In this document: in pieces, positions 6,629 through 14,412 of the stretch | Numbering within the stretch: the stretch's first letter is position 1 | How the letters are laid out: the number at the start of each line of letters is the position of its first letter | From: JANSWY01 sp038525605 | GTDB lineage: Bacteria; Bacteroidota; Bacteroidia; Cytophagales; Cyclobacteriaceae | Length of the DNA: 15,392 bases | Direction: 5' to 3' | Assembly (NCBI GenBank): GCA_038525605.1 | Contig: JBCBHL010000165.1 | Coordinates: 1-15,392, forward strand | Program-made: the position numbers and the translations under genes | The notes under the pieces: generated by a model | The model's database searches: none | Seen by the model: the letters and a program-made list of their open reading frames with translations, nothing else | Told to the model about the DNA's origin: nothing

Positions 6629-8543
6629 AAAAAAACTAAGAACGTTCTTCGAGCAGGGAGACCGACCAGATGAAAGCCAGTTTTCAGACTTAATAGAATC
6701 AGGTTTCAACCAGATCGATGACGATGTGCATGCAGTTGATCAAAAGATAGGAATCGGCACGGATCAGCCCGATGAAAAACTGGATGTGGATGGTAAAGTG
6801 AAGGTAAGGGAAGACCTGTCAATCAAAGGACATATCGTTGGGGATAAAGCTGATAAAAACCCGAATGAAGATACGCTATATCTGGCCAATTATGCCGCTA
6901 TAGGATTGCATGGTGAAAACAAACCTGCGCAGGCGGGCGATCTTACGCTTTCGGCAAATAAAGCCAGCGGTGCGAGTGGAAAAATAGTATTGAATCGGTT
7001 TTTGGGCACAGGTCAGGGGCACGCTCCGGGCATGATCATCGATGGAGATGGAAAGGTAGGAATTGGAAACGACACACCTGACGCCGATTTTCAGGTTGGA
7101 GGAAATCATGTTTCTGCGAGCTTGGGAGAGGCCGCTGGTGCTTCAACTGGTTGGGGAACTTCCTATCTGGGTTTCAATGCTGCAAGGAAGAATAATCAAT
7201 GGCAGATAAAATCAGATTCCGCCAATAACGGAGGAGCAGTAGTTTTTGGGAATATTTTCGGAGGACTCAATTTTGCCACGATTCCTACGCAAGGATCTTC
7301 CAGTGCTCAGAATGTGTCAGATCAACAGATGAATAGTCTGACCAAGATGAAAATCGCTCCTAATGGTAATGTGGGCATTGGATTGTCAGGCACACCAGAT
7401 AATAAACTACACATCGACAATGGCGTGGGAAAAGGAGCAAATACAGGTTTAAAGTTGAGCTCCGGCGCTGGAGATAAGAAAATACTCGTTTCGGATAGCG
7501 CAGGAAATGCCAGTTGGAGAGAAGCTGATTTCATTACCAATGGATTGTGGAAAGAAAGTGGAAATGATATAGCGAATGGCAATTCGGGAAATGTTGGGAT
7601 TGGGTTGAATAATCCTGATGAGAAATTAAAAGTAAATGGTAACATCCAATTGTCAGGGAATATTATTGGCAAAGATAATAGTCAGGGTAAACTGGATATT
7701 TATGCTGCTAAAACCAATGGAGGCGCCTACATGCACATGTTTGGGGCAGATCAGGGTGGAAATAATGAGGGAGGAATCACCTTTGTTGCCAGTGGAAAAG
7801 GCTCTAAAAATGGATTTGGTTTTCTACATCACAACCGTCAACAAGGAAACAACGGAAATCAACAAACATGGGATTATTCATTGAAAATCGATGGTTTTGG
7901 CAATAGTTCTTATCAAAACCACCACATTTATTTTAGAAATCAAGGAGATAAAAATCATGGCCTTGCCTATTTCGGAGATGGTATAAATTACCCGTTTGAC
8001 GGTTCTTTGATCGATGGACCAGTGCTTTTTGGCAATGGTGGAGGAGCTTTAGGTTCGGTAAACAATGCTCATCAGGTACCGTTCGATCAAGCGACCAAAA
8101 AGGTCGCGATGAAATGGAAGAATGATCAGTCAGTAGACTTTCAGGGAGAAGTAAAAGTAAAAGGATATAAACCGATTTGGGTGAGAAACTACTTTTTTAA
8201 ACTATCAGACAAGCTGCATTCGGGTGCCTATTTAAGAGACTCAGGAGGTGGGCTTATCAAAAATAGTAAATATGGCGTAGCAATCGTCTCCGGTTTTAAA
8301 AGTAGCGCTGCAAAACTAGCACCGGAAACGGCGAATTTAACTGGTTCTAACCCAGATTTTAAAATTGAGGCTTTTACTTATTTGGACAGTAACGGAAACT
8401 GGATGATAAGAGCTGATTTTGCAAGTCATCAAAAGAAATCATTCGGCAATATTGTACATGACCATGAAGAATGGGATGTGACGATTACATTCATTGCAAA
8501 AGAGCTAGTTCGGTATGACGGTAATACCAGCAATTCAAATTAA
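6609..8543 (+). CDS. Tail fibre / receptor-binding protein, Bacteroidota type (Afp13 position analogue)
   Basis: 644 residues. This is probably the trimeric fibre that contacts the target surface. Residues ~8-40 ('KKLRTFFEQGDRPDESQFSD', then LIESGFNQIDDD) form the short adaptor seen at the start of many Bacteroidota fibre-like proteins and probably attach it to the baseplate. Four shaft units of the 'VGIG..xPxxKLxVxG' type follow, near residues 47, 149, 253 and 327. Between them are Gly/Asn-rich blocks such as 'KASGASGKIVLNRF' and a 'GPVLFGNGGGALG' segment near 468. Residues ~518-636 ('KPIWVRNYFFKLSDK' to 'EWDVTITFIAKELVRYDGN') have a different, aromatic-rich composition and look like a separate C-terminal tip domain, the likely receptor binder. 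I see no Ser-Asp type intramolecular chaperone cleavage motif. The start at 6609 lies 20 bases inside the end of the Afp11-like gene. The gene sits between the two wedge genes, whereas the classical afp fibre follows Afp12. Confidence 0.85.
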   Translation: MSTRRDRKKLRTFFEQGDRPDESQFSDLIESGFNQIDDDVHAVDQKIGIGTDQPDEKLDVDGKVKVREDLSIKGHIVGDKADKNPNEDTLYLANYAAIGLHGENKPAQAGDLTLSANKASGASGKIVLNRFLGTGQGHAPGMIIDGDGKVGIGNDTPDADFQVGGNHVSASLGEAAGASTGWGTSYLGFNAARKNNQWQIKSDSANNGGAVVFGNIFGGLNFATIPTQGSSSAQNVSDQQMNSLTKMKIAPNGNVGIGLSGTPDNKLHIDNGVGKGANTGLKLSSGAGDKKILVSDSAGNASWREADFITNGLWKESGNDIANGNSGNVGIGLNNPDEKLKVNGNIQLSGNIIGKDNSQGKLDIYAAKTNGGAYMHMFGADQGGNNEGGITFVASGKGSKNGFGFLHHNRQQGNNGNQQTWDYSLKIDGFGNSSYQNHHIYFRNQGDKNHGLAYFGDGINYPFDGSLIDGPVLFGNGGGALGSVNNAHQVPFDQATKKVAMKWKNDQSVDFQGEVKVKGYKPIWVRNYFFKLSDKLHSGAYLRDSGGGLIKNSKYGVAIVSGFKSSAAKLAPETANLTGSNPDFKIEAFTYLDSNGNWMIRADFASHQKKSFGNIVHDHEEWDVTITFIAKELVRYDGNTSNSN

Positions 8544-8551
8544 AGTTAATT

Positions 8552-8728
8552 ATGACACTAACATTAACAACAGAACAGGTAAACCTGATTTTAAATGCAT
8601 TGGCGCAACAACCTTACATTCAGGTGCATGAAACCATTCAAAGTATTCAACAGCAGGGACAACAACAGTTGAATGCTGCTGCAACAGAAGTAGAACCTGC
8701 ACCCAAATCACTGAAAAAAAGTAGCTAA
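8552..8728 (+). CDS. Small Gln-rich tail-associated protein, 58 aa, function unknown
   Basis: 58 codons (ATG at 8552, TAA at 8726-8728), eight bases after the fibre stop and 17 bases before the Afp12-like start. It begins MTLTLTTEQVNLILNALAQQ, continues with PYIQVHETIQSIQQQGQQQL, and ends in an Ala/Pro/Lys-rich tail. The 'LT..EVN.ILNALAQ.PY..V...I..IQQQ..QQL' pattern is familiar from very short hypothetical proteins found beside tail-fibre and structural genes in tailed phages; this is recollection, not a search result. It is predicted to be two helices with a Gln-rich, possibly coiled-coil second half. It has no signal peptide or membrane segment. The position directly after the fibre suggests a role in fibre assembly, folding or attachment, but that is inference. 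The overlapping antisense frame is less convincing because every other gene runs on the + strand and the spacing here is regular. Confidence 0.8.
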   Translation: MTLTLTTEQVNLILNALAQQPYIQVHETIQSIQQQGQQQLNAAATEVEPAPKSLKKSS

Positions 8729-8745
8729 ATAATCTAATTACAGCC

Positions 8746-11700
8746 ATGAGTGAAGACCAAATAACCAACTGGCATCAGACCATCGATTTCGATGATTTGA
8801 TGAAAGAGGCCCGAAGACATCTGATACAGCTTTCCGGTGATCTCTGGACGGACCATAACAGCTCCGACCCGGGAATTACGATGATGGAAGTGCTCGCCTT
8901 TTGTATTGCAGACCTCAGTTACAGAACATCATTTGGTGTAAAGGACATCATGGCAGGCTATAAAGGCGGAAAACTACTCGATATCGATCTGCCATCACCT
9001 GCATCGGCACTTTCAGGTAGGCCGGTCACTATCAAAGATCTCAGAAAGGTATTGCTGGATATGCAGCACCCCGACGATCCGGAGAAACTGCTCATTAGAA
9101 ATGCTGCTCCGACAATCGCTACTGAATCAGAAAATGCCTTTTACGTGGTTTCACAGGAGCACAGCGAATCGTTTTTAAGTTATACGGATCAGTTTACATT
9201 CGGACTGCCAGTGCAAACTATACCTCATCCCGATTCTGATGGTAAAAGCAATCAAAAAAGCATCAGAAAGATGACCACTGGGGAAAGTTGGGATCATATT
9301 TCCGACGAATACCCTGTCTTTGATAAACCGCAAAAAGGTAAATACGACCATGTCGAACGCATAGAACTCAATGGCTTATACGACCTGCAAATAGATTTTG
9401 AAGAAAACATTGATTTACCGAAAGAAAGTCATCTGAGAAACCTGAATCAAAACTATTTTCAGCAAGAGGTAATATCGGAAGGAATCACTTACCGGCTCAC
9501 TGTATTGTTGCCTTATTGGGATGAAATTCCCTGGTCGTTGAAGGATATCGATCTTTCAAATACCTCGATGACCTATCGGGTCAGGAAAAATCAACAGGAT
9601 TATTTTCTGGCTGTTGATAAGCTCAACTACGACGATTACTTCTACGACTACTACGCCGAACTCAACCTCGACAATCACCTGGTAACTGCTTACATCAAAC
9701 AGGATGCGAATACACCGCTGCGGTCTAAAATTCAGGTAAATGGCATAGACTATCATTTTTCAGTCAAATTCCTCGATTGGAATGAGTTTTCAAATGGTGT
9801 CAACAGAAATTACCAGCAGGCAAGCATGTTGCCCATAGCAGATGCCAATGTCGGTATGCACCTGATGAAAAATGTCAGTGTCGGGGATGAAAATATCTTT
9901 GATATCCGAACAGATTACCGTTTTCCAAAAGGGAATGACTTTAAAGAAATTACGCTACTGATGCGAATCATATTCGATCACGAAGGAGAGGGATTTCCGC
10001 AAGATCAGCAGGTGATATCAGTATTTCAAGCTGAAATAACTAGTCTTATCGATCAGCAGATAGCGTTGGAAAAGGAGATTTATAAGCAGTTCAAAGAACC
10101 CACTTCTATTATTTATCAGAACTACCAGGAGAAATTAAAAGAGGTCTATCGTCTGCTTTACGATCAAAACAAAGGTATCTGGCAATATCTGAACAGTCAT
10201 AGAAATCTATGCGAAGATTTTAGTAAACTCAGTGCTTCTAGGGTTCAGGAAATTGCTTTGTTTGGAAGACTCATCGTTTCGCCGGGGCTGAATATCAATC
10301 AGTTACTGGCAGAGGTCTATTTTAAAATAGATCAATTTTTGCATCCATTGGTTAAGTTTCATTCTCTGGGCGAGATGGTAGGTATGGGTTATTCATTCGA
10401 TGAGCTTTTCGACGGGCCTTTGCTGGCACACGGCTTTATTTCTGACGAAGATTTGCAGACTCTGAGAAGGAAACAGGTCATTTACACTTCTGATTTGATC
10501 CGCATCATCATGGATGTAGAGGGAGTGGAAGCAGTTGAGGATTTTAATATTTCCAGCTATATCGACAACAGACTGTTGGGGCGAAATGTCATCAACTGCC
10601 TTAGCCTCACCAACCCCGATGTATATAAACCTAAGTTCAGTTTTGATAAATCTGACTTACAGGTGATCGTCAATGGAAATCCCGAAGCGATCGACAAGGG
10701 TTTTACTGAGATATTTTATGATAGCAGGTTGTTGGATCAGCGGCGGGAACAAATTCCTGCTGGCCCTCCGGAAGCACTATCATTACCTGTAGGATCAAAT
10801 ATGGAAATTGAAAAGTACTATTCCATTCAGCACGACTTTCCGGAAATTTATGGTATCGGTACGTTTGGATTACCCCTGGAATCCGATGAAAAAAGAAAAG
10901 CACAGGCCAGGCAATTGAAAGCTTATTTGATACCTTTCGAGCAGTTGTTGGCTAATTATCTGAAACACGTGGCTCATCTACCGGAGCTGTTTTCATTCAA
11001 CAGAACAGTTGATAGTACATATGCAACACAATCGCTCTATGAAATCCCGGATGTGGCTCCAATCTTCTCGGAGATAAGTAGCCATCAGCAAACCTGGGAC
11101 GCTTTCAGGCAGGATATGCAAAATACTTATCAGCTGGCGATGGCAGACGGAGAATCAGAAGAAGAATTTCTAAGTAGAAGAAACCGTTTCTTAAGCCATC
11201 AGCTGGCGAGGTTTGGAGAAAGTTTTCACGAGTATGCACTACAGCAGTTTCATTTGCACAAAGACCTACTCAACACACCGCAAGGCATTCCGGTTTACCA
11301 ACAGAAAAGGAAAGAAACACTCCGGCAACTGATTGACGATAAAATTTCTTTTGCCGAAGATTATGAAAAGGTCTCGGGACAGAGAAGTGGCGGTTTTAAC
11401 TTAATGGCTAATGTAGGTCCTCAGCAGGAAATCGGATTTTACAAGCTGAGAATTTGCAGACTGCTGGGATTAGATACTGCCTACCATCAGAATATTTTTG
11501 GAGTTGGAGCGAATGGCTCAGATTTGGAAGGGCTACAGGTGTTGGAGCATATCCTGTTGCGTCCCAGAACTCAAAGCTCTCAGTTCCTCACATTAACCAA
11601 CAGGATTGATGAAGAGGGCAAAAGTTATCTGTATCAATCAGACAAAGATCCATATTCGTTTAGAGTAACAATTGTGTTGCCTGTAGAAGCTGGTAGGTTT

Positions 11701-14343
11701 CGTCATAAATCGTACAGGGAATTTGTCGAAAGACTGATTAGAATGGAGACGCCAGCCCATGTTCTGGTAGATTTCAAATGGCTCACCTCTTCATGTGGAA
11801 TGCAGTTTGAAAAATCATTTGTGGCCTGGAAAAATAAGATTGCCGAGATGGTGCCTCATTATTTTCAGGGTCAGGCCATGATCGTAAAAGATCCGAACGG
11901 TATTCCTTTGAATAACAGTCAATTCCCTGAAGAAATCCTGCAGCTGCAAGATCAGCTCGTCCATACCCTTGAAACGCCCTGTAAGCTGGATATGACCTTA
12001 TATGATGATCAGCATAGGCCATTTTTGGCAATCAACCAACAGGTGAAATTCAATGATGGGATAACAGATATTTTCAATATCAGAGTCAGTGAAACAGGAG
12101 GTATGCTCACCATCGAAAAATGGATTCAGGATGAAGGAGCCTGGATTACGAGAGACTCTTTTCAGTCGATCAGTCAGACATATTTTCCATTCGTCAGCGT
12201 TGTAGAAAATGCAGTTGATGGATTGACTCAATATTATGGTGGTGTTGGCAACTATAAAATTACGTACGAGCTCAATGGCAGAACAGTTATACAATATCTG
12301 ATTGTAAATGCTGTCAGGGAAATGCCAAAGATATATATTGGAAATCAGGAATTGATGCTGGATTTTGATACGGAAAAAGATGGCGTTTTCGAAAGAACGA
12401 GCGATAACCTGAAAGGGTATTTCCTTCAGTTTTCACCAGGAAATGGTGAGGTGTACCTGCAAAAAACTGGAGAATCTGTCAAAGAAGAAGTAATGCTCAC
12501 GAAAGGAGTTGATAACCTCAGTTTCACAACTATACTAGCACAATATGGTCCCGGGTCTTTTGAAATAACTTATGAACTCAATGGTTTTATAGCATTTGCG
12601 CTGATTGAGATCGAACCTGTTCTGGAGATCACCATTACCGACGATAAGAAGATTCTTTTGGCCGATGAAACAGGTATCACTACTATTCCCTGGCAGGCAG
12701 AAAAGATCATGGCATATTTTGATTTGCCGGGTGGCGATCTAAAAGTCTATCAGATTGATGCCCAGCCTTCTTTTATGGGAAGACCCGATCAATTAGATGG
12801 ATCAATATATCATCAAAAGCAGATCGAAAAAATGGCTATCGATATGAGGGTAGATAAGATCTGGAATCCCGGATTGTCCTATGATTTGGTCTATTCCTTG
12901 TCTGGTATTTCTGTTACCAGGAGGATATTTATTGAGGCGAAGAAAGTGCCGGTAAAACCACTGTTGAGCTTGTGGAGAAATGATGAGCCAGTTGATAACG
13001 GAACTATAATCGACGCGAAGAACCTCGATCAATATCATATGAAAGCCAGCCCAATCGGAGGCAGACTGATCGTGAAAAATGATAGGGAAGGAACACTGTT
13101 AAATATGGAATTGGAATCTGAGGTAATTTCCCTTCTGGCATTACCACAGCTCCATGAACAGAAAACCGTAATCAAAGCAACTTACGCCCTGGAAGGAATG
13201 GAAGATTATCAGGCAAATACCTGGTTCACAATTATCAATAAAGAGCCGGATGTTAAGCCCGCAATACAGCTAATGTTGGGGGACGAACCGATCGATCAGG
13301 GATCGGTGATCTCAATTGATGATCTGGACGCGTATTTTCTAAGGTTATCACCTGTCAATGGTCAATTGGTCATTACCGATGAAGCAGGCAATGAGATCAT
13401 TAAACAGCAAATGACGACCAATCTCTTTTCACTGGCTGATTTACTGTCAATTGATCTTCAGGCAAACTTGTACAAAGCGGTTTATACATTCGACAAGCAG
13501 CCGGATATTTCCGCTACTACCTGGTTCACTATAAAGCAAAAAGTGGATTTAAAGACTTCTATAGGGCTTTACCAGGAAGACGAACAGGTTGCTGATGGTG
13601 AGACTTTTCCCATCAGAAATCTCGGAATGTATCATTTGAAGGTTGCTCCAACGGGAGGAAGGTTAACCATCTTCGATGAGCTGGGCAATGATCATCTCAA
13701 TATCGTTATGGATTCTAACTGGTATAATCTATCAGATTTAGCAATTGCTGAAGGTGAAAACAGACAATATGAAGCCATTTACACCATGAATGACCAAGAG
13801 GCAATCATTAGGTTTAATATTATTGGGGAAGTCTATCAAACTGAACAAGTCGGAGTAGAAGTTATTAATACAGCATCCGATGAGTTGCTTTTACCTGAAG
13901 GTGAGTTTTATACACTACTTTTTGACAGCAGGCAAAAGGAAATGAGTTTTCAATTCAGGTTTAACAAAGCACCTGGTAGCCTCAGTATCCGGGAAGAGGA
14001 AGAAACAATCTTTTCTAGTGGATTGGATGATGGTTTAATCTCACTTACAGCAGAGGATTTACCGAGTGACAACTATTATGTTACTTATCAGGTAGATGGG
14101 ACAGATACTTTCGTTTTTAAATTAAAAGTGATCAATATCGATCCGGAATTTGGGTTTTCTAAAATCACGCGTGAGGAAGATCATTATAAAGTCAGTTTGA
14201 TGCCACTGAAACCGGATGGAAGAACCTACATCTGGCGAATGGAAGGAAAGTACTTTTCACGGGCCAAATATCCATCCAAAATACTGAATTTTGTGACGAA
14301 AGAAAGCTGTGAATTGTCATTGACCATCCACTGGGAGGATTAA
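8746..14343 (+). CDS. Giant gp7-like baseplate wedge protein (Afp12-like) with Ig-like repeat tail
   Basis: 1865 residues, far longer than the ~1000 I would expect for Afp12-type proteins. The N-terminus is classical: 'DDLMKEARRHLIQLSGDLWT' then DHNSSDPGITMMEVLAFCIADLSYRT (residues ~13-60), followed by 'RPVTIKDLRKVLLD', 'LNGLYDLQIDFEE' and, near the core's end, 'LEHILLRPRTQ', 'DPYSFRVTIVLPVEAGRF' and 'RMETPAHVLVDFKWL', which I associate with the C-terminal part of this wedge family. The core appears to finish near residue 1078. The remaining ~790 residues are about seven Ig-like units of ~100 residues and a shorter terminal PKD/Ig-like unit ('PDGRTYIWRMEGKYFS'). Each unit has a 'L.Y.L..SP.GG.L.I.D' centre and a 'Y.A.Y....' near-end strand. 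The frame is unbroken across the junction, so this is not a misassembled fusion of two ORFs. The tail probably decorates the baseplate rim and may contact sugars or neighbours. No signal peptide or membrane helix is seen. Confidence 0.88.
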   Translation: MSEDQITNWHQTIDFDDLMKEARRHLIQLSGDLWTDHNSSDPGITMMEVLAFCIADLSYRTSFGVKDIMAGYKGGKLLDIDLPSPASALSGRPVTIKDLRKVLLDMQHPDDPEKLLIRNAAPTIATESENAFYVVSQEHSESFLSYTDQFTFGLPVQTIPHPDSDGKSNQKSIRKMTTGESWDHISDEYPVFDKPQKGKYDHVERIELNGLYDLQIDFEENIDLPKESHLRNLNQNYFQQEVISEGITYRLTVLLPYWDEIPWSLKDIDLSNTSMTYRVRKNQQDYFLAVDKLNYDDYFYDYYAELNLDNHLVTAYIKQDANTPLRSKIQVNGIDYHFSVKFLDWNEFSNGVNRNYQQASMLPIADANVGMHLMKNVSVGDENIFDIRTDYRFPKGNDFKEITLLMRIIFDHEGEGFPQDQQVISVFQAEITSLIDQQIALEKEIYKQFKEPTSIIYQNYQEKLKEVYRLLYDQNKGIWQYLNSHRNLCEDFSKLSASRVQEIALFGRLIVSPGLNINQLLAEVYFKIDQFLHPLVKFHSLGEMVGMGYSFDELFDGPLLAHGFISDEDLQTLRRKQVIYTSDLIRIIMDVEGVEAVEDFNISSYIDNRLLGRNVINCLSLTNPDVYKPKFSFDKSDLQVIVNGNPEAIDKGFTEIFYDSRLLDQRREQIPAGPPEALSLPVGSNMEIEKYYSIQHDFPEIYGIGTFGLPLESDEKRKAQARQLKAYLIPFEQLLANYLKHVAHLPELFSFNRTVDSTYATQSLYEIPDVAPIFSEISSHQQTWDAFRQDMQNTYQLAMADGESEEEFLSRRNRFLSHQLARFGESFHEYALQQFHLHKDLLNTPQGIPVYQQKRKETLRQLIDDKISFAEDYEKVSGQRSGGFNLMANVGPQQEIGFYKLRICRLLGLDTAYHQNIFGVGANGSDLEGLQVLEHILLRPRTQSSQFLTLTNRIDEEGKSYLYQSDKDPYSFRVTIVLPVEAGRFRHKSYREFVERLIRMETPAHVLVDFKWLTSSCGMQFEKSFVAWKNKIAEMVPHYFQGQAMIVKDPNGIPLNNSQFPEEILQLQDQLVHTLETPCKLDMTLYDDQHRPFLAINQQVKFNDGITDIFNIRVSETGGMLTIEKWIQDEGAWITRDSFQSISQTYFPFVSVVENAVDGLTQYYGGVGNYKITYELNGRTVIQYLIVNAVREMPKIYIGNQELMLDFDTEKDGVFERTSDNLKGYFLQFSPGNGEVYLQKTGESVKEEVMLTKGVDNLSFTTILAQYGPGSFEITYELNGFIAFALIEIEPVLEITITDDKKILLADETGITTIPWQAEKIMAYFDLPGGDLKVYQIDAQPSFMGRPDQLDGSIYHQKQIEKMAIDMRVDKIWNPGLSYDLVYSLSGISVTRRIFIEAKKVPVKPLLSLWRNDEPVDNGTIIDAKNLDQYHMKASPIGGRLIVKNDREGTLLNMELESEVISLLALPQLHEQKTVIKATYALEGMEDYQANTWFTIINKEPDVKPAIQLMLGDEPIDQGSVISIDDLDAYFLRLSPVNGQLVITDEAGNEIIKQQMTTNLFSLADLLSIDLQANLYKAVYTFDKQPDISATTWFTIKQKVDLKTSIGLYQEDEQVADGETFPIRNLGMYHLKVAPTGGRLTIFDELGNDHLNIVMDSNWYNLSDLAIAEGENRQYEAIYTMNDQEAIIRFNIIGEVYQTEQVGVEVINTASDELLLPEGEFYTLLFDSRQKEMSFQFRFNKAPGSLSIREEEETIFSSGLDDGLISLTAEDLPSDNYYVTYQVDGTDTFVFKLKVINIDPEFGFSKITREEDHYKVSLMPLKPDGRTYIWRMEGKYFSRAKYPSKILNFVTKESCELSLTIHWED
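11980..14340 (+). repeat. Tandem ~100-residue Ig-like repeat region in the Afp12-like protein
   Basis: Coding repeats of roughly 300 bases. Approximate units: 11980-12318, 12319-12615, 12616-12948, 12949-13248, 13249-13545, 13546-13842, 13843-14140, then a short terminal unit to 14340. Units 4, 5 and 6 are the clearest. They align over 'DEPVDNG'/'DEPIDQG'/'DEQVADG', 'LDQYHMKASPIGGRLIV'/'LDAYFLRLSPVNGQLVI'/'LGMYHLKVAPTGGRLTI' and 'IKATYALEG'/'YKAVYTFDK'/'YEAIYTMND'. The DVK/DLK that opens unit 5 and unit 6 is 297 bases apart, and the WFTI codons that close units 4 and 5 are 300 apart, so units differ by single-codon indels. DNA identity is low outside short patches such as a 12-base match around the WFTI codons, which indicates old duplications. 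Units 1-3 and 7 are more divergent and their borders are approximate. Confidence 0.8.
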
Positions 14344-14358
14344 GAGGAAACCTATTCT

Positions 14359-14412
14359 ATGACGATCGATGAAGAGATGCTCATTCAAAAGATGGAAAAC
14401 AGAAATGAGTAG
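14359..14412 (+). CDS. Possible 17-residue leader ORF before the tape-measure gene
   Basis: A short frame, MTIDEEMLIQKMENRNE then TAG, fills most of the 61-base gap after the Afp12-like gene, the longest gap in the window. An AGAGGAAA purine stretch lies ten bases upstream of its ATG, a better ribosome-binding candidate than most genes here have. Its stop overlaps the ATG at 14405 in an ATGAGTAG arrangement, which could pass ribosomes to the next gene. It may be a coupling leader or chance; there is no homology evidence. Confidence 0.25.
   Translation: MTIDEEMLIQKMENRNE

Noticed and set aside
7322..7672. 116-codon antisense open frame inside the fibre gene
   Set aside because: It is the longest minus-strand frame but lies wholly inside the VGIG-repeat fibre gene. 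Its Pro/Phe/Leu-rich composition is that expected of an antisense shadow of Gly/Asn-rich coding DNA.
7636..7884. 82-codon + strand frame inside the fibre gene
   Set aside because: It is an out-of-frame shadow. The main fibre frame is continuous and shows conserved shaft units through this stretch.
8729..8745. Promoter before the Afp12-like gene
   Set aside because: The 17-base gap is AT-rich but too short, and no convincing Bacteroidota -33/-7 pair is seen; read-through from upstream is simpler.
8550..8768. 72-codon antisense frame over the small gene
   Set aside because: It overlaps the 58-residue + strand ORF, which has regular spacing in a fully co-oriented operon and a recognisable phage-style pattern. 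The antisense product is a low-complexity Leu/Val run.
12949..13842. DNA-level direct repeats as a mobile element or CRISPR
   Set aside because: The ~300-base periodicity is protein-level domain duplication inside an intact reading frame, with little DNA identity and no spacers or terminal inverted repeats.
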